Assembly: GCF_902500215.1 (NCBI RefSeq)
Contig: NZ_CABVOU010000044.1
Coordinates: 3,268-62,429, forward strand
Origin: Halomonas lysinitropha
Lineage (GTDB): Bacteria; Pseudomonadota; Gammaproteobacteria; Pseudomonadales; Halomonadaceae
Direction: 5' to 3'
Length of the DNA: 59,162 nt
Under the pieces are notes generated by a model. It had not been told where the DNA came from. It saw nothing but the letters and a program-made list of their open reading frames with translations, and ran no database searches. Shown in pieces: positions 26,291 to 35,368 of the stretch. A program made the translations under genes and the position numbers. The first letter of the stretch is position 1. Each line of letters opens with the position of its first letter.

Positions 26291-26938
26291 TCAGCGCCAC
26301 ACCAGGTCGGGCGGGATGGATGTGGTCTTGATCAGTCGGGCGTTGGGCATGTCCTTGTCCAGGGCCTTGCGACGGGCGGCGTCGGCGTCGCGGCCCATGG
26401 ACAGCCAGCGATCGATCAGGCGCTGCTCCAGAGTGGCGTCGTCCACCTCGAGCATCACGCTCAGGTCGAAGAGGTCATGCAGGGCGCGCCAGGGCTCCTG
26501 GTCGAGCAGCAGGTAGTTGCCCTCGACGATGACGATGCGATGCGCGAGGGTGACCAGCCGGCCCCCGGCCCGGGCCAGGTCCAGGGGCCGGTCGAACACC
26601 GGTACCGCCACCGCGGCATCCGCGCAGCGAATGCGTTCCAGGTCGACCCTCAAGCCCTCGGCGTCGAAGGTCTGGGGCGCGCCCTTCACCGCCAGCTGCG
26701 ACGCGCCAAGCACGGCGTTGTCGAAGTGGTAGCCGTCCATCGGCACCACCACCACCTGCCCCGGGAGGGCGCCGTCGATGGCCTGCAGGAGCTGCTCCGA
26801 TCGGTAGGACTTGCCGGAACCGGGCGGCCCGGCCAGGGCCACCAGGAAGCGCTCGCGGCCCTCGGCGGCGACGAGAATCCGCCGTGTCACCTCGGCCAGG
26901 GAATCGACTTGGGCAGGCTGGGACAGGGTCGACATCAT
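26291..26938 (-). CDS. P-loop sugar/nucleoside kinase (FrcK-like, phosphoribulokinase/uridine kinase superfamily)
   Basis: The 215-residue kinase has Walker A LAGPPGSGKS, the substrate motif VVVPMDGYHFDN, and IVIVEGNYLLLDQ, typical of the PRK/uridine kinase group. Similar proteins sit in sugar ABC operons, for instance FrcK with the rhizobial fructose transporter, so ketose phosphorylation is plausible but unproven. Two consecutive ATG codons (26938 and 26935) lie behind GAGGTGAGA; the second has the better spacing. It lies 7 bases after the PF08013 gene. Confidence 0.85.
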   Translation of the reverse strand: MMSTLSQPAQVDSLAEVTRRILVAAEGRERFLVALAGPPGSGKSYRSEQLLQAIDGALPGQVVVVPMDGYHFDNAVLGASQLAVKGAPQTFDAEGLRVDLERIRCADAAVAVPVFDRPLDLARAGGRLVTLAHRIVIVEGNYLLLDQEPWRALHDLFDLSVMLEVDDATLEQRLIDRWLSMGRDADAARRKALDKDMPNARLIKTTSIPPDLVWR

Positions 26939-26945
26939 TCTCACC

Positions 26946-28265
26946 TCAGTCTGTTGTGACACGGCTATCGTTAGTCTGGCTGCGACCGATACCTGGACAG
27001 CAGGCCGCGGCGTAGGCTGCCAGGGTCTCGTCGATGCGATGGCGCACCAGGGCCCGCGGCGTGGCCTCGAGCTCGCCGCGGCGGATGGCGGCATACTGGA
27101 CCGGCAGGTACTGGCTGATCAGGGTCGGTGGCATGGGCGCGGCGGCCAGCGCCGCAAAGAGCCCTTCCACCGCTTCGGCGACCCGGGGGCGCGACCAGTA
27201 GTAGCGGCAGCGATCGCTGAGGCTATAGGCCCGGGCGAAGCGCTGCTCGTCCGGGTCGCCCGCATAATAGGCCTGCCAGTAGCGCGGCTCGGCCAGCATC
27301 TCCACTTCCAGGGTCTCGCGCAGCGATATCGGCCAATGCACCCCCGGCGCCTCCTCGGCGATCCGGTCCAGGGCAAACAGCGCCTCGCGCAGGGTGAAGG
27401 TCAGCGCCGGGCCCACCTTGAGGATGGCGAAGTGGCCGGCGACGAGCTGATGGTAGGCCCGTGGAGTCTGGTAATCGGTGGAATGGGCCTCGAAGACCAG
27501 GTCGGGCCAGGCATGGATGGCCCGACTCAAGTCGTGGGCCGATTCGGGTGCGAAATCCACCACCTCCGTATGGCCGAACTCCACCCCCGGCTGGACCACC
27601 ACCGCCCGTACCCGGCCCCAGGCTTCCTCCAGGCCGGCCTCGACGAACACCTCGCGATGGGTCCGCAGGGTCGATTCGAGGTCGGCGGTATCGGTGACGG
27701 TGAGGGTGTCCAGATGCTCCTGGGCACCGCCCGGCACCGGCACCTCGGTGCCCACCACATAGCGCAGCCAACCCTGGCCCTCCCCTGCCGCCCGCTCGGC
27801 GGCGGCGGCCAGGCGGGCGGCGCGGCGGGCCACGGTGGCATCGTCGAGCGCCTGGGGATCGTCGGCACAGGGCATGCTGGCGTCCAGGTGCAGTTTGACG
27901 AATCCCGCCGCGGCGTAGGCCGCCACCATGGCCTCGGCGCGGACCATGGCCTCATCCGCCGGGAGGGCCTGCCAGGGCGAAGGGCCCAGGTGGTCACCGC
28001 CCAGGATCACGCGAGTTTCGGGGAGCCCCACCCGCACGGCGATGGTGCCCACGGCATCACGGAAATCCGCCGGGGTCATGCCGGTGTAGCCGCCCTCCTG
28101 GTTGACCTGGTTGCAGGTGGCCTCCACCAGCAGCGGGGTGCCGTCGGCCAGGGCGCGCTGGCAGGCCGCCTCGAGAACCAGCGGATGCGCCGAACAGACG
28201 GAGGTGATGCCCTCTTGCTCGCCGCGACGATTGGCCGCGACGATCTCGTCGAGAGGATGGGTCAT
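26946..28265 (-). CDS. PF08013 protein (GatZ/KbaZ-like); probable D-tagatose 6-phosphate 4-epimerase
   Basis: The 439-residue protein matches the family annotated as tagatose-bisphosphate aldolase non-catalytic subunit, with VCSAHPLVLEAA, LLVEATCNQVNQEGGYTGM, VILGGDHLGP and FEAHSTDYQT. No catalytic GatY/KbaY gene is in the operon. In Agrobacterium tumefaciens, members of this Pfam were shown to epimerise D-tagatose 6-phosphate to D-fructose 6-phosphate, next to a PfkB-type D-tagatose kinase. Here the start overlaps a PfkB gene by four bases, so the same pair is likely. That is inference by analogy. Confidence 0.85.
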   Translation of the reverse strand: MTHPLDEIVAANRRGEQEGITSVCSAHPLVLEAACQRALADGTPLLVEATCNQVNQEGGYTGMTPADFRDAVGTIAVRVGLPETRVILGGDHLGPSPWQALPADEAMVRAEAMVAAYAAAGFVKLHLDASMPCADDPQALDDATVARRAARLAAAAERAAGEGQGWLRYVVGTEVPVPGGAQEHLDTLTVTDTADLESTLRTHREVFVEAGLEEAWGRVRAVVVQPGVEFGHTEVVDFAPESAHDLSRAIHAWPDLVFEAHSTDYQTPRAYHQLVAGHFAILKVGPALTFTLREALFALDRIAEEAPGVHWPISLRETLEVEMLAEPRYWQAYYAGDPDEQRFARAYSLSDRCRYYWSRPRVAEAVEGLFAALAAAPMPPTLISQYLPVQYAAIRRGELEATPRALVRHRIDETLAAYAAACCPGIGRSQTNDSRVTTD

Positions 28266-29215
28266 GGGGTCTCTCCCGCGGCGAGAAGGCGCCGCTCCAG
28301 AGTGGCCTGGTCGCTGCAGCCCTCCATCGGGCCCAGCACGGTGACGGCATGGGCGCCGGCGGCGTTGGCCAGTCGCAGCGCCTCGGCAAGCGGACGACCG
28401 GCCACCAGGGCGGCGACCAGGGCGCCACCGAAACAGTCGCCGGCCCCGGTGGGGTCGACCTCCGCCACCGCCAGGCCCGGCGCCTCGATGACGCCATCGC
28501 CGGTATAGGCGCGACAGCCCGCCGCCCCTTGCTTGAGCACCACCAGCGACAAGGGGTGCTCCGACCGCAGTCGCGCCACGGTGGCGTCAGCATCCTCGCC
28601 CGGCTCGGCCAGCCACTCGAGGTCGGCATCGCTGGGCAGGAAGAGATCGCAGTGCGCCAGCACCCTGAGCAGCGCCTCGCGCACCTCGGGACTCGACACC
28701 AGCTCGAGGCGGACATTGGGGTCGAAGCTGATCCTGCCGCCTCTCGCCTTCACCCGCGCGACCAGCCGCAGCAGGATCTCGATCCCGCCCCTGGAGGCGA
28801 GCGAGGAGCCCATCACATGGAAGTACCGGCAGGCCGAGAGGTGTTCCAGCTCGCCCTCGTCCAGGGTCTGTCGGCCGCTGGCGCTGTGGGCCAGGTTGAA
28901 GATGAACCGCCGGCTGCCGTCCGCCTGATAGCTGACGAAAGCGGTGCCGGTGGGGTACTCGGGGTCGCGCTGTACCGCCTCGACGTCGATGCCGTCGTCG
29001 CGCAGCCGCTCGACCACCAGGTCGCCGAAGCCGTCGCGCCCCACTCGCCCGGCATAGGCGACCCGGGCCCCCAGGCGTGCCGCCTGGGAGGCGAAGATGG
29101 CCGGCGCCCCGCTGGGGAAGGGGCCGGTGAAACGACCGGGCCTGTCGAACCGCTGCCCGCTGGCTTCGGCCATGAACTCGGCGAGCAACTCGCCACTGGT
29201 GGCAATATCGAACAT
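28262..29215 (-). CDS. PfkB-family carbohydrate kinase (probable fructokinase or D-tagatose 6-kinase)
   Basis: The 317-residue ribokinase-type enzyme begins MFDIATSGELLAEFM and carries the C-terminal PfkB signature VDPTGAGDCFGGALVAAL with the catalytic Asp, and an anion hole in TGAGD. FPSGAPAIFASQAARLG is the N-terminal substrate loop. Its stop overlaps the start of the PF08013 gene (ATGA), which suggests that it makes the ketose 6-phosphate used by that protein. Fructose or tagatose are the best guesses given the polyol dehydrogenases around it. Confidence 0.87.
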   Translation of the reverse strand: MFDIATSGELLAEFMAEASGQRFDRPGRFTGPFPSGAPAIFASQAARLGARVAYAGRVGRDGFGDLVVERLRDDGIDVEAVQRDPEYPTGTAFVSYQADGSRRFIFNLAHSASGRQTLDEGELEHLSACRYFHVMGSSLASRGGIEILLRLVARVKARGGRISFDPNVRLELVSSPEVREALLRVLAHCDLFLPSDADLEWLAEPGEDADATVARLRSEHPLSLVVLKQGAAGCRAYTGDGVIEAPGLAVAEVDPTGAGDCFGGALVAALVAGRPLAEALRLANAAGAHAVTVLGPMEGCSDQATLERRLLAAGETP

Positions 29216-29218
29216 GGG

Positions 29219-30007
29219 TCAGCTCATCCAGTTGCCGCCATCGACGTTTAGCGTCTGCGCCACTACATACTCGCTGTCGTCGCTGGCCAGAAAGACGGCC
29301 GGACCGGCGTAGTCCGCCGGTCGACCCATTCGCCCGTAGGGCACCGCCTCGCCCACCAGGCGCTTCTTCTCGCCCAGGGGCCGGCCCTCGTAGCGGGCGA
29401 AGAGGGCGTCCACCTCCTCCCACATCGGCGTGTCCACTACCCCGGGGGCGATGGCGTTGACGCGGATGCCATGCCGGATCAGGTCCAGGGCGCAGGATTG
29501 GGTGAGGCTGATCACCGCCGCCTTGGTGGCACAGTACATGCTCACCAGGGCCTCGCCGCGACGCCCCGCCTGGGAGGCCATGTTGATGATCTGCCCGCCC
29601 CGGCCACGCTCGACCATGGCCTTGGCGACCGCCTGGAGGGTAAAGAACAGGCCCTTGACGTTGACGCCGAACTGCTTGTCGTAGCTGGCTTCGGTCACCT
29701 CGAGCACCGGGGCCATGTCGAAGAGGGCGGCATTGTTGACCAGGATGTCGATGCCGCCGAACTGTTCGACGGCACGCTGCACCATGTCGTCGATGGCGGC
29801 ACGATCGCAGACGTCCAGGCGCACGCCCAGCAGCCGCTCGTTGCCGTGCCCCTCGCCCTTCAGCGTGGCCAGGGCCTCGTCGATGGCGCCCTGGTCGATG
29901 TCGGCGATCACCAGGCGGGCGCCCTCCTCCGCATAGGCCCGGGCGATGGCCAGGCCGATACCGCGGGCACCGCCGGTGATCACTGCGGTCTTGTCCTTGA
30001 GTTTCAT
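29219..30007 (-). CDS. smoS: Short-chain polyol dehydrogenase (SmoS-like sorbitol/galactitol dehydrogenase)
   Basis: The 262-residue SDR enzyme has the cofactor motif TGGARGIG, NNAAL, and the catalytic Ser and YxxxK in SMYCATKAA. Its beginning MKLKDKTAVITGG and end VAQTLNVDGGNWMS match the SmoS sorbitol dehydrogenase family, which converts D-glucitol to D-fructose and galactitol to D-tagatose. ATG 30007 is chosen by family length; the ribosome site is modest. It lies 3 bases from the kinase gene downstream and 4 bases from the HAD gene upstream. Confidence 0.87.
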   Translation of the reverse strand: MKLKDKTAVITGGARGIGLAIARAYAEEGARLVIADIDQGAIDEALATLKGEGHGNERLLGVRLDVCDRAAIDDMVQRAVEQFGGIDILVNNAALFDMAPVLEVTEASYDKQFGVNVKGLFFTLQAVAKAMVERGRGGQIINMASQAGRRGEALVSMYCATKAAVISLTQSCALDLIRHGIRVNAIAPGVVDTPMWEEVDALFARYEGRPLGEKKRLVGEAVPYGRMGRPADYAGPAVFLASDDSEYVVAQTLNVDGGNWMS

Positions 30008-30011
30008 GTCG

Positions 30012-30710
30012 TCAATGCCTCGTTGGTAGGGTTCGGGACGCGCAACGATGCGCGCGCCATTGATCGACCAGGGTCGCCAGGCCATTCATGTGGTTGAGCA
30101 CCCGCCAGGCCCCGGCCTGGGTCAATCGCTCGGCCTGGCCCGGCGGAACATGGCTGGCACCGGTGAAACCGATCACCGTCATGCCGGCCCCATGAGCGGC
30201 TGTGACACCGGAGACGCTGTCCTCGACCACTAAGCAATGCGCCGGGGTGCATCCCATTTCGCGAGCCGCCAACAGATAGAGCTCGGGGTCCGGCTTGGGT
30301 CGTTCCACCTGATCCGCGGTGAAGATGGGCGCGTCGCCGAACACCGCATCCAGCCTGGTGGTTGCCAGCGAGGCCAGGACACGCTTGCGGCGGCTGTTGG
30401 ATACCACGGCGAGCGGGAAGCGAAACGTCCGGATGACCTCGGCCACGCCATCGATGGCTTCGAGGTTCTCGAGAAGGCGCGACTCGATGGTCTGGTCGAC
30501 ACGCTCCTTCGCCTCTTCGGGCAAGCGATGGCGGCTCTGCCCTTCCAGGTGGCGCAGGATGTTGGCCGTGGTCATGCCCAGTGCCTGGCTGAGCACGGTG
30601 TCGGCATCCAGGTCGGGCAGCCAGCCGCCGAGAAGCTCCACCAGGGTCGCCTCGGCGATCGCCTCGCTGTCCACCAGCACACCGTCGCAGTCGAAGATCA
30701 GGGTCTCCAT
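30012..30710 (-). CDS. HAD-superfamily sugar phosphatase
   Basis: The 232-residue protein has HAD motif I (FDCDGVLVDSE), motif II Ser in VVSNSRRKR, motif III Lys in RPKPDPELYLLA and motif IV VVEDSVSG. This is the beta-phosphoglucomutase/phosphatase subgroup. HAD genes next to smoEFGK-smoS are known from rhizobial sorbitol operons, where they may remove toxic sugar phosphates. The precise substrate is unknown. It sits 11 bases after the transporter ATPase gene. Confidence 0.87.
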   Translation of the reverse strand: METLIFDCDGVLVDSEAIAEATLVELLGGWLPDLDADTVLSQALGMTTANILRHLEGQSRHRLPEEAKERVDQTIESRLLENLEAIDGVAEVIRTFRFPLAVVSNSRRKRVLASLATTRLDAVFGDAPIFTADQVERPKPDPELYLLAAREMGCTPAHCLVVEDSVSGVTAAHGAGMTVIGFTGASHVPPGQAERLTQAGAWRVLNHMNGLATLVDQWRAHRCASRTLPTRH

Positions 30711-30721
30711 GGTCGCTCCCG

Positions 30722-31867
<1,146 letters not shown>

Positions 31868-31879
31868 GAGAAGATTCCT

Positions 31880-31952
31880 TTACTTGACGGCGCCGAAGGT
31901 CAGGCCACGGACCATCTGTTTCTGTGCTTGGCGAGCGCGCCAGCCGAAGACC
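31880..31952 (-). pseudogene. Second, orphan copy of the permease 3' end
   Basis: On the minus strand this stretch encodes VFGWRARQAQKQMVRGLTFG-AVK and a stop. It repeats the C-terminus of the permease encoded just upstream (31975-32886), which ends VFGWLTQKQMVRGLTFG-AVK. The two copies share 23 identical bases and a further 13 identical bases, but differ at many third codon positions and by a short insertion, so the copy comes from a related permease gene. A small hairpin (31943-31962) overlaps its upstream edge. Confidence 0.75.
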
Positions 31953-31974
31953 CGTCTTCGGCGTCGTCGATAAC

Positions 31975-32886
31975 TTATTTCACCGCGCCAAAAGTGAGGC
32001 CACGGACCATCTGTTTCTGGGTCAACCAGCCGAAGACCAGGATCGGCGCGATGGCCATGGTCGAGGCAGCGGAAAGCTTGGCCCAGAACAGCCCCTCGGG
32101 GCTGGAGAATGACGCGATATAGGCGGTCAGCGGTGCCGCATTCGACGAGGTGAGGTTGAGGCTCCAGAATGCCTCGTTCCAGCTCAGGATGACCGAGAGC
32201 AGGCCGGTGGAGGCGATCCCGGGAAGCGTCAGCGGCAGCAGCAGGAAGAACACCTCCTGGAAGGTGGAGGCACCGTCCATGCGTCCCGCCTCGAGGATGT
32301 CCTTGGGCATATCCTTGAAGAAGGTGTAGAGCATCCACACCACGATCGGCAGGTTCATCAGGGTGTAGACGATGATCAGGCCGGTCCGGGTGTCGAGCAG
32401 CCCCACATCGCGAAACAGCAGATAGATAGGCACCAGCACCCCGACCGGCGGCAACATCTTGGTCGAGAGCATCCACAGCAAGGTGCCCTTGGTACGCTTG
32501 GTAGGCAGGAACGCCATCGAATAGGCGGAGGGTATGGCGATCAACAACGCCAGCAGCGTCGAGCCGAAGGCCACCACCACGCTGTTGATCGCGAAGCGGG
32601 CATAGCCCGTACGGTCATGGACCGCCTGGTAGCTCTCCAGGGTCGGCGAGAAGATCAGGCTAGGGTCGGCGATGGCCGCGGCCTCGGTCTTGAAGCCTGT
32701 CAGCACCATCCAGAAGATCGGGAAGAAGATCAGCAGGGCCACCGTCCATCCCAGCACGGTGATCCCGAACTTCTTCGTCCCGGCGGAGGCCAGCCACGAG
32801 GGGGGCCTGTTGCCAGTGGCCATCGCCTCCTGGTCGGTGAGAGACAGTGCCGCGGCTTCGTCTGGCTTGTTTCTTGAAGTGGTCAT
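31975..32886 (-). CDS. smoG: Polyol ABC transporter permease (SmoG type, carbohydrate ABC permease)
   Basis: The 303-residue permease has a cytoplasmic N-terminus, six predicted membrane segments and the EAA coupling motif DILEAGRMDGASTFQEVFF, which contacts the ATPase. It starts at ATG 32886 (GGAG site), giving MTTSRNKPDEAA; the frame is open further upstream but that part is not family-like. It ends QKQMVRGLTFGAVK, a phrase found in polyol permeases. An orphan copy of this tail follows. Confidence 0.92.
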   Translation of the reverse strand: MTTSRNKPDEAAALSLTDQEAMATGNRPPSWLASAGTKKFGITVLGWTVALLIFFPIFWMVLTGFKTEAAAIADPSLIFSPTLESYQAVHDRTGYARFAINSVVVAFGSTLLALLIAIPSAYSMAFLPTKRTKGTLLWMLSTKMLPPVGVLVPIYLLFRDVGLLDTRTGLIIVYTLMNLPIVVWMLYTFFKDMPKDILEAGRMDGASTFQEVFFLLLPLTLPGIASTGLLSVILSWNEAFWSLNLTSSNAAPLTAYIASFSSPEGLFWAKLSAASTMAIAPILVFGWLTQKQMVRGLTFGAVK

Positions 32887-32917
32887 GGGCGACTCCAGAG
32901 TCACTGGTCTTCCAGGG

Positions 32918-33808
32918 CTAGTCTTCCAGGTTCTTGGCGACCATGCGGACCAGGAAGATGGCGACGATATTGGCGAGGATGATGGCGATGACCCCACCCG
33001 CGGAGGCGGTGCCGACATCGAAATCGAGCAGAGCCCGGATGTAGATCAGGTAGGCCAGGTTGGTGGTGGCCAGGCCCGGGCCGCCCGAGGTGGTGACGAA
33101 GATCTCGGCGAAGATGGTCAACAAGAAGATCATCTCGATCATGATCACCACGCTGATGGCGCGCTTGAGATGCGGCAGGGTGATGAAGAAGAAGATCGCC
33201 ACCGGTCCCGCTCCGTCCATGCGTGCCGCCTCCACCTGGTCCTCGTCCAGGGACTGCATGGCGGTGAGCAGGATAAGCAAGGCGAAGGGCAACCACTGCC
33301 ACGCCACGATGATCACGATCGAGGTCAGGGGTAACGAGGAGAACCAGTCGACCGCCTGGAAGCCGAAGGTCTCGGCAACCCAGGACAACACGCCGTTGGA
33401 GGGGTGCATCATCATGTTCTTCCACACCAGAGCGCTGACCGTGGGCATGACGAAGAACGGCGAAATGGCCAGCACCCGGGCGATGCCGCGTCCGGCAAAC
33501 TCTTGCTGGAAGAGCACGGCGAGCAGGGTGCCACCGACGACGGTGATCGCCAGCACCCAGCCGACCAGCTGGAGCGTATTGCCCATGGCCGCCCACAAGG
33601 CCGGATCGGAGAACAGGTATTGGTAGTTTTCCAGGCCGGCAAAGCCGGTCATGCCGGGCATCAAAAGGTTGTAGCGCTGGAAGGAGAACCAGAGGGTCAT
33701 GCCCAACGGAATCACCATCCACAGCAATAAGAGGGTAACCGCCGGTGCCTGCAGCGACAGGGTTCTCAACCCCCCGACGGTACGGCCGGAAGCTCGTGTC
33801 TTGTTCAT
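32918..33808 (-). CDS. smoF: Polyol ABC transporter permease (SmoF type)
   Basis: The 296-residue inner-membrane protein has six membrane helices and the EAA motif EDQVEAARMDGAGPVAIFF. It pairs with the SmoG-type permease to form the channel of the importer. The gene follows the binding-protein gene after a 75-base gap with a strong hairpin. Confidence 0.92.
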   Translation of the reverse strand: MNKTRASGRTVGGLRTLSLQAPAVTLLLLWMVIPLGMTLWFSFQRYNLLMPGMTGFAGLENYQYLFSDPALWAAMGNTLQLVGWVLAITVVGGTLLAVLFQQEFAGRGIARVLAISPFFVMPTVSALVWKNMMMHPSNGVLSWVAETFGFQAVDWFSSLPLTSIVIIVAWQWLPFALLILLTAMQSLDEDQVEAARMDGAGPVAIFFFITLPHLKRAISVVIMIEMIFLLTIFAEIFVTTSGGPGLATTNLAYLIYIRALLDFDVGTASAGGVIAIILANIVAIFLVRMVAKNLED

Positions 33809-33841
33809 GGAAGTACCCGCAAAACCAGGTCGGTAGGAGTA

Positions 33842-33867
33842 GCCCGGCCGGGAGAACCCGGCCGGGC
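33842..33867 (-). terminator. Attenuating hairpin between binding protein and permease genes
   Basis: GCCCGGCCGGG, AGAA, CCCGGCCGGGC form a perfect 11-bp stem with no T-run. Such intercistronic hairpins commonly reduce expression of the membrane genes relative to the more abundant binding protein. Confidence 0.7.
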
Positions 33868-33883
33868 GCGGCGTGGCAAGGTG

Positions 33884-35203
33884 TCAGTCGGTGTAGCCGG
33901 CACGCTGCATGGTGCGCTGCGTGGCGGACTGCGCGGCGTCGAGCGCTTCCTCGACCGACCTTTCGCCGGTCAATGCGGCCGCCACCATCTGCCCCACCTG
34001 GGTACCGATGGACTGGAATTCGGGAATCCCGACGAACTGCACCCCGATATAGGGACTCGGCTCCAGCGTCGAGTCGGTGGGATCGGCATTCCGCATCGCC
34101 TCGAGCACGAACTCCGCAAAGGGTGCTGCCTCGATATAACGTTCGTCCTCATAGGTGGAAGTCCGCGTTCCCGGGGGGACGCTGGCCCAGCCTTCAGTTT
34201 CGCCTACCAGCTCGATATATTCCTGAGACGTCGCCCAGGTAATGAACTCCCTGGCGGCGTCCTGCTTCTCGGATGTGGCAGGAATGGCAAGGGCCCAGGA
34301 CCAAAGCCAATGCGACCCCTTGGGCGTCTCGGCCACCGGTGCCTGGGAGAAGCCCAGATGATCGGCGACCTGGGACTCATCGGGATTGTAGATACGGCCC
34401 GCCGCCGAGGTCGCATCGACCCAGATGGCACACTTGCCGCTGGAGAACAGTGCCTGGTTCTCATTGAACCCGTTGGAACTGGCACCCGGGGGGCCATAGT
34501 CGTTCAGCAGGTCGACATAGAACTGAATGGCGGCTTGCCACTCCGGCGAGTCGAGCTGGGCATTCCAGTCCATATCGAACCAGCGGCCGCCGAAGGTGTT
34601 GACCAGGGTCGAGACGAAGGCCATGTTCTCGCCCCAGCCCGGCTTGCCACGCAAGCAGATACCGGCCAGCTCGTTGTCGGGATCATGCAATTGTCCTGCC
34701 CAGTCGCGAACCTCGTCCCAGCTCGGCTGCTCGGGAACTTCAATGCCGGCATCATCGAACAGGTCCTGCCGGTAATACATCATCGAGCTTTCGCCATAGA
34801 ACGGCAGGGCGTGCAGGGTGCCGTCATGGCTCAGACCGTCGCGAACAGTGCTGAGCAGATCGTCGACCCGATAGTCCTCGGGAAGATTATCGAGCGGTGA
34901 TAGCCAGCCACGCTCAGCCCAGATCGGTACCTCATAGGTGCCGATGGTCATGACATCGAACTGACCGCCGTCGGTGGCGATATCCGTGGTCATGCGCTGG
35001 CGCAGGACGTTTTCCTCCAGCACCACCCAGTCGAGCTCGATATCGGGATGCGCGGCCTCGAACTCCTCGGTGAGGCTCTGCATGATGATCATGTCATTGT
35101 TGTTGACCGTGGCGACGGTGATCTCGGTCTGTGCCTGGGCCTGGGAGGCGACGGCAACGGCCGCCGTCAGGGTGGCCAGCGGCAGGGCTCGGGTGAGTTT
35201 CAT
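33884..35203 (-). CDS. smoE: Polyol ABC transporter periplasmic substrate-binding protein (SmoE type)
   Basis: The 439-residue family 1 binding protein has a signal peptide (MKLTRALPLATLTAAVAVAS, cleaved near QAQAQT). Mature residues EITVATVNNNDMIIMQSL and the DVMTIGTYEVPIW and LPFYGESSMMYYR regions are typical of SmoE/MtlE mannitol/sorbitol-binding proteins. It captures the polyol for the SmoFGK importer. Being first behind the promoter region, it is expected to be the most highly expressed gene of the operon. Confidence 0.92.
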   Translation of the reverse strand: MKLTRALPLATLTAAVAVASQAQAQTEITVATVNNNDMIIMQSLTEEFEAAHPDIELDWVVLEENVLRQRMTTDIATDGGQFDVMTIGTYEVPIWAERGWLSPLDNLPEDYRVDDLLSTVRDGLSHDGTLHALPFYGESSMMYYRQDLFDDAGIEVPEQPSWDEVRDWAGQLHDPDNELAGICLRGKPGWGENMAFVSTLVNTFGGRWFDMDWNAQLDSPEWQAAIQFYVDLLNDYGPPGASSNGFNENQALFSSGKCAIWVDATSAAGRIYNPDESQVADHLGFSQAPVAETPKGSHWLWSWALAIPATSEKQDAAREFITWATSQEYIELVGETEGWASVPPGTRTSTYEDERYIEAAPFAEFVLEAMRNADPTDSTLEPSPYIGVQFVGIPEFQSIGTQVGQMVAAALTGERSVEEALDAAQSATQRTMQRAGYTD

Positions 35204-35254
35204 GGTGGGCTCCTTCGGGACTTGTATTGTTGTATGTCAGCCAATCTTGATCAC

Positions 35255-35323
35255 TTTGATCATAGATCAATCAAATGATCGGACACGAGTCCCAAAAATG
35301 CAAAGTCCACACACTAGACTTTG
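35255..35323. promoter_or_regulatory. Candidate operator/promoter region of the polyol operon
   Basis: The region between the SorC regulator gene and the binding-protein gene has an AT-rich block with TTGATC, ATA, GATCAA (35256-35270), repeated TGATCA words, and a second dyad CAAAGTC, nine bases, GACTTTG (35301-35323). Either could bind the SorC-family regulator encoded immediately upstream. No -10/-35 could be fixed with confidence. Confidence 0.5.
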
Positions 35324-35368
35324 GTAGAAGAGCAGAACAGATTCTTTATTTCTGGTGGGCTTTAGGTG

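Noticed and set aside
26946..28265. Naming the PF08013 gene as a tagatose-bisphosphate aldolase subunit
   Set aside because: The catalytic GatY/KbaY partner is absent from the operon, and PF08013 proteins coupled to a PfkB kinase have been shown to be D-tagatose 6-phosphate epimerases.
31880..32476. A 198-codon minus frame ending in a permease-like tail
   Set aside because: Only the last 20 residues are permease-like; the rest is an out-of-frame reading of the intact SmoG-type gene. The tail is treated as a duplicated gene end instead.
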